From contig CALCUE010000006.1 in the NCBI GenBank assembly GCA_937906945.1, positions 1-64,000 on the forward strand: DNA of 64,000 nucleotides, written 5' to 3'. Positions within the stretch are counted from its first letter, which is position 1, and each line of letters opens with the position of its first letter. The notes below the pieces were generated by a model. That model searched no databases. It saw only the letters and a program-made list of their open reading frames with translations, and was not told the DNA's origin. Positions 40,079 to 49,074 of the stretch are shown here, piece after piece. The translations under genes were made by a program, and so were the position numbers. This DNA is from an uncultured Clostridia bacterium. Its GTDB lineage: Bacteria; Bacillota; Clostridia; Oscillospirales; Ruminococcaceae.

Positions 40079-40399
40079 TTACTTAATAAGTTCCGCCGCT
40101 TCAAGAAGCGTTTCTTTCGGCTGTACGCCCACAAAGCGGGTGACTTCCTCGCCGCCTTTGAAAAAGATCACCGTCGGGATGGACATCACACCGTAATCCA
40201 TGGCGATCTCCCGGCACTCATCCACGTCAACTTTGCCGACCGTCAAAACGCCGTCCAGCTCGTCACCCAATTCCTCAATGGTGGGGCCAAGCATCCGGCA
40301 CGGACCGCACCAGGTCGCCCAGAAATCGACGATGGCCGCTTCCCCGTTGGTCTTGATTTTTTCGTTAAATTCTTCCTCCGTAAAATGAACAACAGACAT
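40079..40399 (-). CDS. trxA: Thioredoxin
   Basis: A 106-residue thioredoxin with the redox motif ATWCGPCRMLGP (Cys30-Gly-Pro-Cys33), and the cis-proline loop GVMSIPTVIFFKGGE. It reduces protein disulfides using thioredoxin reductase. The ATG at 40397-40399 follows AAAGGGGAA; a long upstream in-frame extension crosses the tRNA-Gln gene and is not coding. A TCGACA-17-TATAAT promoter lies just upstream. Confidence 0.96.
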   Translation of the reverse strand: MSVVHFTEEEFNEKIKTNGEAAIVDFWATWCGPCRMLGPTIEELGDELDGVLTVGKVDVDECREIAMDYGVMSIPTVIFFKGGEEVTRFVGVQPKETLLEAAELIK

Positions 40400-40438
40400 T
40401 TTTATTCCCCTTTCGCTTTTATTTTTTCCTCTGTTTTG

Positions 40439-40467
40439 ATTATAATGCAAGAAAAGGCCGTTGTCGA
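40439..40467 (-). promoter_or_regulatory. trxA promoter (TCGACA-17-TATAAT)
   Basis: -35 at 40462-40467 and perfect -10 at 40439-40444; divergent from the tRNA-Gln promoter. Confidence 0.78.
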
Positions 40468-40505
40468 GAGCTTTGAAAAAAGTTAAAAATTTTTTCAAAA
40501 TTCTC

Positions 40506-40534
40506 TTGACAAACCATGGCCGAATTACTATAAT
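40506..40534 (+). promoter_or_regulatory. tRNA-Gln promoter (TTGACA-17-TATAAT)
   Basis: Perfect consensus boxes at 40506-40511 and 40529-40534, 18 bases before the tRNA. Confidence 0.92.
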
Positions 40535-40552
40535 AATAAAGCACTCAGAAAT

Positions 40553-40626
40553 TGCCCGATTGTGTAACGGCAGCACGACAGACTCTGACTCTGTTTGTCG
40601 GGGTTCAAATCCTCGTCGGGCAACCA
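40553..40626 (+). tRNA. tRNA-Gln (anticodon CTG)
   Basis: A 74-base cloverleaf: acceptor TGCCCGA/TCGGGCA, anticodon stem ACAGA/TCTGT with loop CTCTGAC so the anticodon is CTG, T-arm GGGGTTCAAATCC, and encoded CCA. CTG reads only CAG; a TTG-anticodon glutamine tRNA must be elsewhere. Confidence 0.95.
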
Positions 40627-40627
40627 C

Positions 40628-40657
40628 AAAACCCGGAACTTCGGTTCCGGGTTTTTT
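40628..40657 (+). terminator. Terminator after tRNA-Gln
   Basis: AAAACCCGGAAC-TTCG-GTTCCGGGTTTT: a UUCG-capped stem and T-run. Confidence 0.94.
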
Positions 40658-40719
40658 CTTTCGGAAAAGCCTTTAAAATCCTTTTTATTTTTGCTATAAT
40701 AGGACTGGGAGTGATCTAT

Positions 40720-41610
40720 TTGAAAATTATCAATTTTGGTTCTTTGAATATCGACCACGTCTATCCGGTCCCGCACGTCGTCCGTCCGGAAGAAACCGTC
40801 CGCGCGAAAAAAGCCACCTTTTTCCCCGGTGGAAAAGGGCTTAACCAATCCATCGCCATCGCCCGGTCCGGCGCCGATATCTACCACGCCGGCTGTATCG
40901 GCATGAACGACGGCAGCTATCTTTTGAACGTACTGGACAAAAACGGAGTCAACACCTCTCTGATCCGGAAAAAGGAAGTGCCCACCGGAAGCGCCTTTAT
41001 CCAGGTCACGCCGGAAGGCACCAAAAGCATCATCGTCTGCGGCGGCGCCAACATGAGCATCACCTCCGACCAGATCGACTATACCGTCGCTCAGCTTCGA
41101 CGGGGCGACATCCTGCTTTTACAGAACGAGATCAACGGTCTTCCCGAGATCATCGAAAAGGCGTTGGATGCCGGAGCCAAAATCGCTCTCAACCCGTCCC
41201 CCTTTACCGAAGACCTTCTCTCCCTGCCTCTGGATCGACTTTCTTATGTGTTTCTGAACCGCTATGAGGCGTCCGATTTTACCGGAGAGAACCCGATGGA
41301 CATCGAGGCGCTGATCCCGGCGCTTCGCCGCACGTTCCCGAAAGCGGAAGTCGTCCTCACCATGGGGATCAAAGGTTCCATGCTGATCACGGCTGACGAC
41401 GTGATCTATCAGAAAATCTATGAAGCCACGGTCAAGGATAAAACCGCCGCCGGCGACGCTTTTATCGGCTTTTATCTCGGCACCACCGTCGGCGGTGCCG
41501 TGCCCCGTGACGCTTTGATGATAGCGGCCAAAGCCGCCTCCGTCACCGTTTCCCGTGCCGGCGCGGCAAGCTCCATTCCCATGATTGAGGAATGTTACGG
41601 CGTTCAGTAA
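40720..41610 (+). CDS. Ribokinase-family sugar kinase
   Basis: A 296-residue PfkB-family kinase closest in style to ribokinase. It has FFPGGKGLNQSIAIARSG (~31-48) as the substrate-side signature and DKTAAGDAFIGFY (~246-258) with the catalytic base Asp and anion hole. Ribose or a related sugar is the likely substrate, though no transporter or other sugar gene is adjacent. The start is TTG at 40720 with GGGAG upstream (GGGAGTGATCTAT); longer readings cross the tRNA. A -10 TATAAT lies at 40694-40699. Confidence 0.88.
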   Translation: MKIINFGSLNIDHVYPVPHVVRPEETVRAKKATFFPGGKGLNQSIAIARSGADIYHAGCIGMNDGSYLLNVLDKNGVNTSLIRKKEVPTGSAFIQVTPEGTKSIIVCGGANMSITSDQIDYTVAQLRRGDILLLQNEINGLPEIIEKALDAGAKIALNPSPFTEDLLSLPLDRLSYVFLNRYEASDFTGENPMDIEALIPALRRTFPKAEVVLTMGIKGSMLITADDVIYQKIYEATVKDKTAAGDAFIGFYLGTTVGGAVPRDALMIAAKAASVTVSRAGAASSIPMIEECYGVQ

Positions 41611-41637
41611 AAAAAGCCCTCATCCGAGGGCTTTTTT
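41610..41637. terminator. Bidirectional terminator between the ribokinase and symporter genes
   Basis: AAAAAGCCCTC-ATCC-GAGGGCTTTTT, A-run and T-run on the two sides. Confidence 0.92.
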
Positions 41638-42894
41638 CTTTTTGATGAAATCGAAAACTTCTTTTCGAAGGAGAAAAAGAGCCATGAGGTTCGGAAAGAT
41701 CATCAGCCCGTTGAAGCAGTCCGAAAGATTCCAAAGCACCGCGCTTTGAGAGACGGACGAACCCACCGAAACCGCGAGGAAAAGCAGTCGATAAATAACT
41801 TTCGCCGCCTTTTTTTCCGTCAAAAAAGAAAGAGCTTTTTCCCCGTAAAATTCCCAACCCAAAACCGCCGCCAAAGCGAAAAGAAAAAGGGCCACTATCA
41901 AGAAAACCGTCCCGATCGTTCCGAATCCTAAAGAAAACGCCTCCTCTGTACCCGCTTTTCCCGTTACTAAAAGCACCAACGCCGTCGCCGTACAGACCAC
42001 CATCGTGTCCAGAAAGACCTCCAGAATACCCCAATCGCCCTGCGTTTCCGGGTCCGTTTCGTCACTTTCGGCGTGAGCCAATGACGCCGACCCCATTCCC
42101 GCTTCGTGGGTAAACGTGCCTCTCGCTATCCCGACCCGCAGGGTTTCCGAGGTCAGCCAACCGCCGATGCCTCCGGCGGCGGCTCTTTTGCCAAACGCTT
42201 CCCGAAAGATCGAGAAAAAAGCCTCCGGCACCGCTTCCCGAAAGCGCCATAGGACAAAAGCCACTCCTAAAAGGTAAAAACCGGCCATCACCGGCACCAG
42301 TACCGATGAAACTTTCGTGACCGTCTGCGCCTTTCCTAAAAAGACCAACCCCGTCAAAACGGCGATGGAAATTCCCACCCACAGCGCGGCTTTGGGAAAC
42401 GCCGTTTCCGCCGCTTTTGCGGCGGCGGAAACCTGTACCGCGTTGCCGCCGCCGAAGGAAGCCAAAACACAGCAGACGCACCAGAAGGCGGCTACGCCCT
42501 TCCCGCCAAAAGCTTTCCGGATATAGAGCGGCGCGCCGCCGCCTTTTTCGTTCCGGCAGCGGATGGAAAGAGAAGCTTCGGCGAATTTCAGCATCATTCC
42601 GAAAAAGGCGCCGACCCACATCCAGAAGACCGCTCCGGCGCCGCCCATGGCGATCGCGGAAGCGACGCCCACAATGTTTCCGGTACCGACCGTCGCTCCC
42701 AGCGACGTCATGGCGGCGGCAAAGCCGCCGCCCTTCTTTTCGCTCCGGAAAAAGCGGCCAAAAATTTTTCCGGCTTTTCGCAGCGGATAAAACCCGCTGC
42801 CCACGGTCAGCCAAAGACCCACACCAAAGACCAGAAGCAAAAGCCCCGGTCCCCAGATCCATTCCATCCAACGCTGTGTCAACCGTTCAAGCAA
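41620..42894 (-). CDS. Sodium:alanine symporter family (AGCS) transporter
   Basis: A 424-residue membrane protein with about ten or eleven hydrophobic segments and AGCS signatures: SLGATVGTGNIVGVASAI (~62-79), GGAGAVFWMWVGAFFGM, GMGSASLAHAESDETDPE and SLGFGTIGT. It imports alanine or glycine with sodium. I choose the TTG at 42892-42894, with GAGGGA upstream, because the first codons beyond it are not family-like. No partner gene is nearby. The region upstream (42895-43114) holds only an AT-rich promoter-like stretch and small hairpins. Confidence 0.9.
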   Translation of the reverse strand: MLERLTQRWMEWIWGPGLLLLVFGVGLWLTVGSGFYPLRKAGKIFGRFFRSEKKGGGFAAAMTSLGATVGTGNIVGVASAIAMGGAGAVFWMWVGAFFGMMLKFAEASLSIRCRNEKGGGAPLYIRKAFGGKGVAAFWCVCCVLASFGGGNAVQVSAAAKAAETAFPKAALWVGISIAVLTGLVFLGKAQTVTKVSSVLVPVMAGFYLLGVAFVLWRFREAVPEAFFSIFREAFGKRAAAGGIGGWLTSETLRVGIARGTFTHEAGMGSASLAHAESDETDPETQGDWGILEVFLDTMVVCTATALVLLVTGKAGTEEAFSLGFGTIGTVFLIVALFLFALAAVLGWEFYGEKALSFLTEKKAAKVIYRLLFLAVSVGSSVSQSAVLWNLSDCFNGLMIFPNLMALFLLRKEVFDFIKKKKALG

Positions 42895-43067
42895 AGCCGA
42901 TCCCTCTTTCTCGGTTTTCTGGAAAACCTTATGTCCGAAAGTCTTAAAAAAGACCAATTACCCTTGTTTTATAATTTATTTTATTATACTGTAAATTATA
43001 TAATTATCTTTTCTTCTTTCGTCAAAAAAGCGGATTTTCCGCTTAAAATCGCCATTTTTCGCATAGA

Positions 43068-43105
43068 AAAAGGAGCCGGAAACTTTCGTTTCCGGCTCCT
43101 TTGCT
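43068..43105 (-). terminator. Terminator after the M18 peptidase gene
   Basis: AAAGGAGCCGGAAAC-TTTC-GTTTCCGGCTCCTTT, perfect 15-base arms. Confidence 0.94.
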
Positions 43106-43114
43106 TTATAAATT

Positions 43115-44521
43115 TTATTTGGCGTTATAGAACGCTTCGGATGCTTTGTGCATCATATAGATATCAATTTTGGTCGCCAGCTCCATGGGCGCGTGCATAG
43201 AAAGAAGCGGTACGCCGACGTCGATGGTATCGACTTCCAGGCGGGAAATGTATTTCGCGACGGTGCCGCCGCCACCTTCATCGACTTTGCCGAGTTCACC
43301 GGTCTGCCAAACAACGTTGGCCTCATCAAAGAGCTTGCGGACCTCGCCGACATATTCCGCCGGCGCGTCGTTGGTGCTGGATTTGCCGCGGGCACCGGTA
43401 TATTTCGTCACAACAATGCCGTAGTTCATGTAAGAGGAGTTATTCTTTTCGTTGACGGAATCAAAAGTCGGGTCAACGCCGCAGTTGACGTCGGCGGAAA
43501 TGCATTTGCTGTGGCTCAGAATGGTGTGTCCGGCAACGCCATAGGGTTTGCCGAGGTCTTTGGCAAAATAGGAAAGCATCTTGCCGTTCATACCGGTAGG
43601 ACCGTCAGAACCGGTCTCCTCTTTATCGGCGAAGCAGGCGACAGCGGTATATTCCGGATCGGAAGCCAGAATACCGGTCAGTTCGCCGTAGGCGCAGACA
43701 CGGTCGTCGTGGCCGTAAGCGCCGATCATGCCCCGATCGAAACCGACGTCACGGGCTTTTCCGGCGGGAACCATGGTGAGTTCGGCGGACTGGAAATCGT
43801 CCTCGATAATGCCGTATTTTTCAAAGAGGATGTTGGCGATGTTGAGTTTGACCTTTTCGCTGATCTCGTCGTCACGGAACGGCATGCAGCCGATGAGGAT
43901 GTTGAGATCCTCGCCGCGGATGCCCTCGGCCAGGGTCTTGCCCATCTGATCTTTGGCCAGATGCGGAAGAAGGTCGCTGACGCAGAAGACGGGTTCGTTC
44001 TCATCCTCACCGACGGTGACCGTGATGGAGGTGCCGTCCTTGCGGACCACAACACCGTGGAGTGCCAGAGGCGTTACCGTCCACTGATATTTCTTGATGC
44101 CGCCATAATAGTGGGTCTTGAAAAGAGCCATTTCGTGGCTTTCATAAAGCGGGTTCGGTTTGAGGTCAAGACGCGGCGAATCAATGTGAGCCGCGGCGAT
44201 GTGCATGCCCTCTTCCAACGGTTTGCGACCGATTTTGGCGAAAAGGAACGCCTTGTTGCGGTTGTTGACATAAACTTTGTCACCGGCGACGTATTTTTTG
44301 CCCGGCTCAAATTCGGTGAAGCCCTCCTTTTCCAGAAGCGGAATGCACCAATCCACAAATTCCCGTTCCGTCTTGCAGGTGCTGATATACTCTTTGTAAG
44401 GCTCGCAGTAGTCGTAGGCGGCCTTGATCTCTTCTTCCGAAAGGGTCAAACCGGCATTTTTCGGGTTCCGGAGCAGTTTTTCTTTCAAAAGCTGACCAGC
44501 GGATTTTTCTTTTTCACTCAT
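43115..44521 (-). CDS. M18 family aspartyl/metallo-aminopeptidase
   Basis: A 468-residue zinc aminopeptidase. AAHIDSPRLDLKP (~109-121) supplies metal ligands, FADKEETGSDGPTG (~284-297) the catalytic Glu, and LSMHAPMELATKIDIY near the end the last His ligand. It removes N-terminal residues from peptides in the cytosol. The ATG at 44519-44521 follows AAGGGGAG, 30 bases downstream of the lytic transglycosylase gene, so it appears to be the last gene of the DUF951-prfA operon. Confidence 0.93.
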   Translation of the reverse strand: MSEKEKSAGQLLKEKLLRNPKNAGLTLSEEEIKAAYDYCEPYKEYISTCKTEREFVDWCIPLLEKEGFTEFEPGKKYVAGDKVYVNNRNKAFLFAKIGRKPLEEGMHIAAAHIDSPRLDLKPNPLYESHEMALFKTHYYGGIKKYQWTVTPLALHGVVVRKDGTSITVTVGEDENEPVFCVSDLLPHLAKDQMGKTLAEGIRGEDLNILIGCMPFRDDEISEKVKLNIANILFEKYGIIEDDFQSAELTMVPAGKARDVGFDRGMIGAYGHDDRVCAYGELTGILASDPEYTAVACFADKEETGSDGPTGMNGKMLSYFAKDLGKPYGVAGHTILSHSKCISADVNCGVDPTFDSVNEKNNSSYMNYGIVVTKYTGARGKSSTNDAPAEYVGEVRKLFDEANVVWQTGELGKVDEGGGGTVAKYISRLEVDTIDVGVPLLSMHAPMELATKIDIYMMHKASEAFYNAK

Positions 44522-44551
44522 TGTTTTCTCCCCTTTAATTTATGCTAAAAA

Positions 44552-45124
44552 TCAGTCGAAATCGTAAACGGTCTGGTAGTCCTTCCGATAAGAACTGACT
44601 TTTTCAACGTATTTTCTGGTCTCGGCGTACGGAATGTCTTTCAGCGTCACGCCGTCCTCCGAATAGGTCGGATCCGAAAGCCAACCCTTCACCCGGTTGA
44701 TCCCGGCGTTATAGGCGGCATAGACGGTCTCCCAGTTTCCGAATTCCCGGTAGCAGTACCCCAAAAGCCAAATCCCGTAATCGAGGTTCACTTCCGGGTC
44801 AAAAAGGTCGTCCCAATCCCCTTTGCTTTCGCCCCGATAAGAATCGATCCAATCATGGGTGATCTTCATCACCTGCATAAGGCCCCGTGCGCCATCCGCG
44901 CTTTCCGCGTTTGTGTCAAAACGGCTTTCCTGAAAAATCATCGCATAGACCACCGAAAGCGGAACGCCATTTTCGGCGGCTTTCTTTTTTACGATCGTCA
45001 GATAATCGAGCGGATAGGCCTCGTGCTCCAGTGATTTCGAGGCTTTCTTCATCATTACCCCGGAAAAGATCAACGCGCCCAGAATGAGCACGATGGCAAG
45101 GGCACTTTTTACCGTTTTACTCAA
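44552..45124 (-). CDS. Membrane-anchored lytic transglycosylase (SLT domain)
   Basis: A 190-residue SLT-domain enzyme that cleaves peptidoglycan. An N-terminal transmembrane helix (~7-24) is followed by the lysozyme-like fold with AMIFQESRFDTNAESADGAR (catalytic Glu in QESRF), GLMQVM, and YAAYNAGINRVKGWL. The start is a TTG at 45122-45124, overlapping the coaE stop by eight bases, with AGGAGG inside coaE. Cotranscription with coaE is therefore likely. Confidence 0.9.
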   Translation of the reverse strand: MSKTVKSALAIVLILGALIFSGVMMKKASKSLEHEAYPLDYLTIVKKKAAENGVPLSVVYAMIFQESRFDTNAESADGARGLMQVMKITHDWIDSYRGESKGDWDDLFDPEVNLDYGIWLLGYCYREFGNWETVYAAYNAGINRVKGWLSDPTYSEDGVTLKDIPYAETRKYVEKVSSYRKDYQTVYDFD

Positions 45125-45749
45125 AGACTTCCTCCTGCCACTTCTGATGTTCGTTTCTCAGGATGGTCCGAAAAACGATCTCTGCCTTCTGCTGAAGCTC
45201 CGTCAGGTTTCCGTCGTTTTTGATGACAAAGTCGGAGGCCTCGGTATAGAATTCCTCCGGTTTCTGGGCGGAAACCCGCCGTTCGGCATCCAGCTTGCTC
45301 AAACCGTCCCGTCGGATGATCCGTTCCAGACGACGCTCTTTTTCAGCGGTCACCGAAATGAGCACGTCGCACATCTTGGCGCATTTGCTTTCAATCAGTG
45401 TCGCTCCGTCCACGACGATCTGGCCGTATCCGGCCTCGGTATAATCTTTCACCTTCCGCTCGATGGCCGCTTTGATATAGGGAAACATGATCTTATTGAG
45501 AATCTGGAGCTTTTTAGGATCGGCAAAAACGATTTTCCCAAGCTTTTTCCGGTCCAACTTCCCTTTTTCCGTCAAAACGAGGCAGGAAAACGCGGTGACG
45601 ATCTCCACGAGGCACCAAAGCTCGTTATCCGCCACGTCATGGGCCACCTTGTCGGCGTCGATCACCGCGGCGCCTTTCTTTTCCAGCATCTCCAGAACCG
45701 TACTCTTTCCGGCTCCGGTCTGTCCGGTCAATCCGATAATACTTGCCAA
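45117..45749 (-). CDS. coaE: Dephospho-CoA kinase
   Basis: A 210-residue P-loop kinase for the last step of coenzyme A synthesis. Walker A is GLTGQTGAGKSTVLEML at residue 6; VDGATLIESKCAKMCD and RIIRRDGLSKLDAERRVSAQ are the typical lid regions. The start is TTG at 45747-45749, confirmed by family N-termini and AAGGACGGG upstream. It lies 15 bases after tsaC and overlaps the next gene. Confidence 0.94.
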   Translation of the reverse strand: MASIIGLTGQTGAGKSTVLEMLEKKGAAVIDADKVAHDVADNELWCLVEIVTAFSCLVLTEKGKLDRKKLGKIVFADPKKLQILNKIMFPYIKAAIERKVKDYTEAGYGQIVVDGATLIESKCAKMCDVLISVTAEKERRLERIIRRDGLSKLDAERRVSAQKPEEFYTEASDFVIKNDGNLTELQQKAEIVFRTILRNEHQKWQEEVFE

Positions 45750-45764
45750 TGTTCCCGTCCTTTC

Positions 45765-46790
45765 TTATTCCAGGTCGATGATGTCAAATCCCGCCGCCCG
45801 AATGAGACGGTTATAGACCGCCAACCCGACGCCGGTTGTCTTCGGCGAATGGGCGAAAACTCTTTCCGCGCCCATATCGTCCAACTCCCGAAGGGCGTCA
45901 AAGATCTTTTCGGCCTGCTCGGCGTCGGAAAACTCCGACCCATAGGTCACCGTTTTTACGGAAAGCGCCGGCGCTTCCTCCGTAAAGCAAAGGGCGAAAA
46001 CACCCTTTTCGTCGGCGTGCTCATTGACATAACGGATGTAGCTTTCCGAGCTTCCTCTCAGAAGACTGACCCTGGCTTTCGGCGCGTAGTGTTTATATTT
46101 CATGCCCGGGGAAAGCACCGTTTCCCCTTCGTTCAGTTTTTCGAGCACGGCATGGGAAACTTCCACCTCTCCGATCGTTTCCCGAAGCTGTTCCAGCGTG
46201 ATAAAGCCGGGACGCAGAAGCACCGGCACCTCTCCGGCGAAGGAAATGATCGTGGATTCCAGTCCCACCGAGCACGGACCGCCATCAATGATGGCGTCCA
46301 CCCTTCCGGTCAGGTCGTTGACGCAGTGCTGAAACGTCGTCGTGCTCGGTCGTCCGGAAAGATTGGCCGAGGGCGCCGCCAACGGAAGATCCGCCGCCTC
46401 AATAATGGCTCTCGCCACCGGATGCGCCGGAAAACGCACTGCCACCGTCGGCAAATGGGCGCTGGTCACCATTGGAATTTTGTCGCTTTTTTTCATGATC
46501 ATGGTAAGAGGGCCGGGCCAGAATTTTTCGGCCAGTTTCCGTGCCTTTTCCGGAACCTCGGTCACAATGTCCCCGAGCATCTCCATCCGGCAGATGTGGA
46601 CGATCAGCGGGTTATCCCCCGGACGGCCTTTGGCCTTGAAAATATTGGCGCAGGCCGTTTCATCAAAAGCGTTGGCCGCCAAACCGTAAACCGTCTCCGT
46701 CGGGATGGCCACAAGGCCGCCCCGCTTCAGAATTTCCGCCGCGGTCTCCACCGCGCCTTCCTGTTTCGCGTCCAAAAACAAGGTTTCCAT
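45765..46790 (-). CDS. tsaC: L-threonylcarbamoyladenylate synthase (Sua5 type)
   Basis: A 341-residue protein making the threonylcarbamoyl-AMP needed for t6A37 in tRNA. The YrdC domain (~1-205) shows AIPTETVYGLAANAF, KGRPGDNPLIVHI and APSANLSGRPS; the C-terminal Sua5 domain (~225-341) includes PGMKYKHYAPKARV. The two-domain form is normal in Firmicutes. The ATG at 46788-46790 is five bases after prfA, within the same operon. Confidence 0.95.
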   Translation of the reverse strand: METLFLDAKQEGAVETAAEILKRGGLVAIPTETVYGLAANAFDETACANIFKAKGRPGDNPLIVHICRMEMLGDIVTEVPEKARKLAEKFWPGPLTMIMKKSDKIPMVTSAHLPTVAVRFPAHPVARAIIEAADLPLAAPSANLSGRPSTTTFQHCVNDLTGRVDAIIDGGPCSVGLESTIISFAGEVPVLLRPGFITLEQLRETIGEVEVSHAVLEKLNEGETVLSPGMKYKHYAPKARVSLLRGSSESYIRYVNEHADEKGVFALCFTEEAPALSVKTVTYGSEFSDAEQAEKIFDALRELDDMGAERVFAHSPKTTGVGLAVYNRLIRAAGFDIIDLE

Positions 46791-46795
46791 CGAAT

Positions 46796-47872
46796 TTATC
46801 CTTCCTGTTCTCCCTGGCGGAGCTTTTCGGCCCGATCATAGGCTCGGAGAGAATCGATCAGCTCGTCAAGGCTTCCGTTCATCACGGCGTCGATTTTATA
46901 TAAAGTGAGGCCGATCCGATGATCGGTCACCCGTCCCTGCGGGAAATTATAGGTGCGGATCCGCTCGCTGCGGTCACCGCTTCCCACCTGGGATCTCCGT
47001 TCAGCGGCTCTTTTATCGTCGGCGGCCCGCTGTTTCTGTTCCAAAAGGCGGCTTTTCAGCACCTTCATCGCTTTGTCTTTATTTTTATACTGGCTTCGCT
47101 CGTCCTGACACTCCACCACCATGCCGGTGGGAAGGTGCGTGATGCGGATGGCGGAACTGGTCTTGTTGATGTGCTGTCCGCCGGCGCCGCTGGAACGGAA
47201 CGTGTCAATTTGCAAATCCTTGGGGTCGATGTCGATCTCCACGTTTTCCGCTTCCGGTAAAACCGCCACCGTGACGGCGGAGGTCTGGATCTTTCCCTGA
47301 GAATCGGTCACCGGCACCCGTTGGACCCGATGGGTCCCGCTCTCGAACTGAAACCGCCCGAAAACGCCCTCGCCCTCGACGGAGAACGAAACTTCCTTGA
47401 AGCCGCCCAGTTCCGTCTGGTTTTTATAAATCGGCTCGGTCTTCCAACCCTTCGTCTCGGCGTACATGGTGTACATCCGGTAAAGATCGGCGGCAAAAAG
47501 CGCCGCTTCCTCACCGCCGGTGCCGCTTCGTATTTCCACAATGGCGGAACGGTCCTCGTTGGGATCCTTCGGCAGAAGCAAAACCTTCAGTTCCTCCGCC
47601 GTCTTCGCCATAACGTCCCGGGATTCTTCCATTTCCTCTTTGGCCATCTCGCAAAGTTCCCGGTCGGTTTCTTCCGAAAGAAGCTTTTCCCCGTCGGAAA
47701 AGCGCTTTTGGGCCGTCTTATATTCCCGGTATTTTTCCACGATGGGTTCCAGATCCCGCTGTTCCTTCAAAAGAGCGGTATATTGCTCGTTGTCGCTGAT
47801 GACCTCCGGCTGATAGAGCTGAAAGCTGATCTTTTCCCAGCGTTTTTCGATTTCTTCCAGTTTCTCAAACAT
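46796..47872 (-). CDS. prfA: Peptide chain release factor 1
   Basis: A 358-residue RF1 that ends translation at UAA and UAG. The codon-recognition PxT is in VQRVPVTDSQGKI, and the GGQ motif is SSGAGGQHINKTSSAIRI. Length and domain order are standard. The ATG at 47870-47872 lies inside the last codons of the DUF951 gene (eight-base overlap), with GGGAGG upstream. The methyltransferase gene prmC, often adjacent, is missing here. Confidence 0.96.
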   Translation of the reverse strand: MFEKLEEIEKRWEKISFQLYQPEVISDNEQYTALLKEQRDLEPIVEKYREYKTAQKRFSDGEKLLSEETDRELCEMAKEEMEESRDVMAKTAEELKVLLLPKDPNEDRSAIVEIRSGTGGEEAALFAADLYRMYTMYAETKGWKTEPIYKNQTELGGFKEVSFSVEGEGVFGRFQFESGTHRVQRVPVTDSQGKIQTSAVTVAVLPEAENVEIDIDPKDLQIDTFRSSGAGGQHINKTSSAIRITHLPTGMVVECQDERSQYKNKDKAMKVLKSRLLEQKQRAADDKRAAERRSQVGSGDRSERIRTYNFPQGRVTDHRIGLTLYKIDAVMNGSLDELIDSLRAYDRAEKLRQGEQEG

Positions 47873-48059
47873 CCGAAGGTGCCTCCCTTACGATCTGTTT
47901 GATATTTTTTTCGGCCTTACTGCGGGGAATTTCGATCTCGTGCCCGCATTTTTCGCACCGGAGCTTAAAATCCATACCGGAGCGAAGCACCGAAAATTTG
48001 GTTCCGCCGCAGGGATGGCTTTTTTTCATCACTAAAATGTCACCGACCCGAACGTCCAT
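47865..48059 (-). CDS. DUF951 family protein
   Basis: A 64-residue protein starting MDVRVGDILVMKKSHPCGGT and containing RCEKCGHEIEIPRSKAEKN, the two conserved Cys pairs of DUF951. Family members are small, often near tRNA-modification or translation genes, and uncharacterised; four cysteines suggest a zinc site. The ATG at 48057-48059 follows AAGGAG. The gene overlaps prfA by eight bases, so it leads that operon. A good promoter lies at 48096-48124. Confidence 0.9.
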   Translation of the reverse strand: MDVRVGDILVMKKSHPCGGTKFSVLRSGMDFKLRCEKCGHEIEIPRSKAEKNIKQIVREAPSDV

Positions 48060-48095
48060 CGTCTTCGCTCCTTTTCATAGATTTCTACAGGTTAT

Positions 48096-48124
48096 ACTAT
48101 AACACAAAGCTTCGTTTTTGGCAA
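48096..48124 (-). promoter_or_regulatory. Promoter of the DUF951-prfA operon (TTGCCA-17-TATAGT)
   Basis: -35 at 48119-48124 and -10 at 48096-48101 on the minus strand, 37 bases from the DUF951 start. Confidence 0.75.
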
Positions 48125-48140
48125 GATTTTGCCCTTTGAT

Positions 48141-48169
48141 TTGACCTCGCTTTTCCAACGTGCTATACT
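48141..48169 (+). promoter_or_regulatory. Promoter of the 282-codon membrane protein gene (TTGACC-17-TATACT)
   Basis: -35 at 48141-48146 and -10 at 48164-48169, divergent from the DUF951-prfA promoter. Confidence 0.8.
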
Positions 48170-48211
48170 GAAAAAAACGCCGTTCTTCTTTTTTATGAAA
48201 GGAGTCTTTTT

Positions 48212-49060
48212 ATGAAAAAAGCGTTGTCCTTGTTTTTGTGCCTGCTTTTGGTGTTCACTTTCTCGGTGACGGCTTTCGCCGATATGGGGCCGAAACCCTC
48301 GGTAACGGTCACTTTTATAAACGCCCCTGACGAGCCCTATTTCGTCACCCTTCTTTCCAAGGCTGACCACTATGGTCCCTGGTCGGCGGAACAGGATTGG
48401 AATTACGACTATATCACCGCTTCGGAAAAGTCCGCCTCCGATTTCCTTTCCCGTTATGAAGACCCCGACGGCTATTATTTCATCGGAAACGTCGCCGAAT
48501 GTACCGAGACCGGCAGTTACAGCTGGACCTATTATCCGCCGGATCCTTTCAAAATTCTTGTTTATTATCCCGAAAGCGGAACCGTCGTCACCGGAGAGAT
48601 CCAATCCCGCTACGCCTTCGATTCCTACTATGAGATTGACCTTTCCGAACCGGATTTCACCCCGAAAACCAATTACGACTACCTGCCCGAAATTCTTTCC
48701 CTGATCATCCGGGTCGTTCTGACGCTGGCTGTGGAACTTCTGATCGCCCTTCTTTTCGGCTTCAAGAAGAAAAAGCTGTTCCTTTTCGTCACCATCGTCA
48801 ATATCGTCACCCAGCTTCTTCTCAACCTTGTTCTCAATTTTATCGAGTTTAAGGCAGGTTTTCTGGCTTTCGTTTTGGTCTATGTCCTTCTGGAAATCCT
48901 GGTCGCCGTTTTTGAATGCCTCCTCTATCTCCTGTTCTTCAAGAAAATCAGCCCGAACCCGCCGAAAAAATTTGTCACCGTTCTTTACGCTCTCTTAGCT
49001 AACGGCGTTTCCTTCCTTGTCGGAATCTGGCTTTCCGCCTGGCTCACTTCTGTTTTCTGA
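48212..49060 (+). CDS. Secreted-domain membrane protein of unknown function
   Basis: A 282-residue protein. A signal peptide (MKKALSLFLCLLLVFTFSVT, cleavage near AFA-D) leads to an extracellular beta-rich domain (~25-150) that starts ADMGPKPSVTVTFINAPDEP and is rich in Tyr and Asp. Four transmembrane segments follow (~165-275). I have no function for it; proteins with this ADMGPKPS start and a membrane tail recur in Clostridia. A clear promoter precedes it, and the DUF5714 gene starts 14 bases after it. Confidence 0.75.
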   Translation: MKKALSLFLCLLLVFTFSVTAFADMGPKPSVTVTFINAPDEPYFVTLLSKADHYGPWSAEQDWNYDYITASEKSASDFLSRYEDPDGYYFIGNVAECTETGSYSWTYYPPDPFKILVYYPESGTVVTGEIQSRYAFDSYYEIDLSEPDFTPKTNYDYLPEILSLIIRVVLTLAVELLIALLFGFKKKKLFLFVTIVNIVTQLLLNLVLNFIEFKAGFLAFVLVYVLLEILVAVFECLLYLLFFKKISPNPPKKFVTVLYALLANGVSFLVGIWLSAWLTSVF

Positions 49061-49074
49061 AAGGAGTTTTCCGT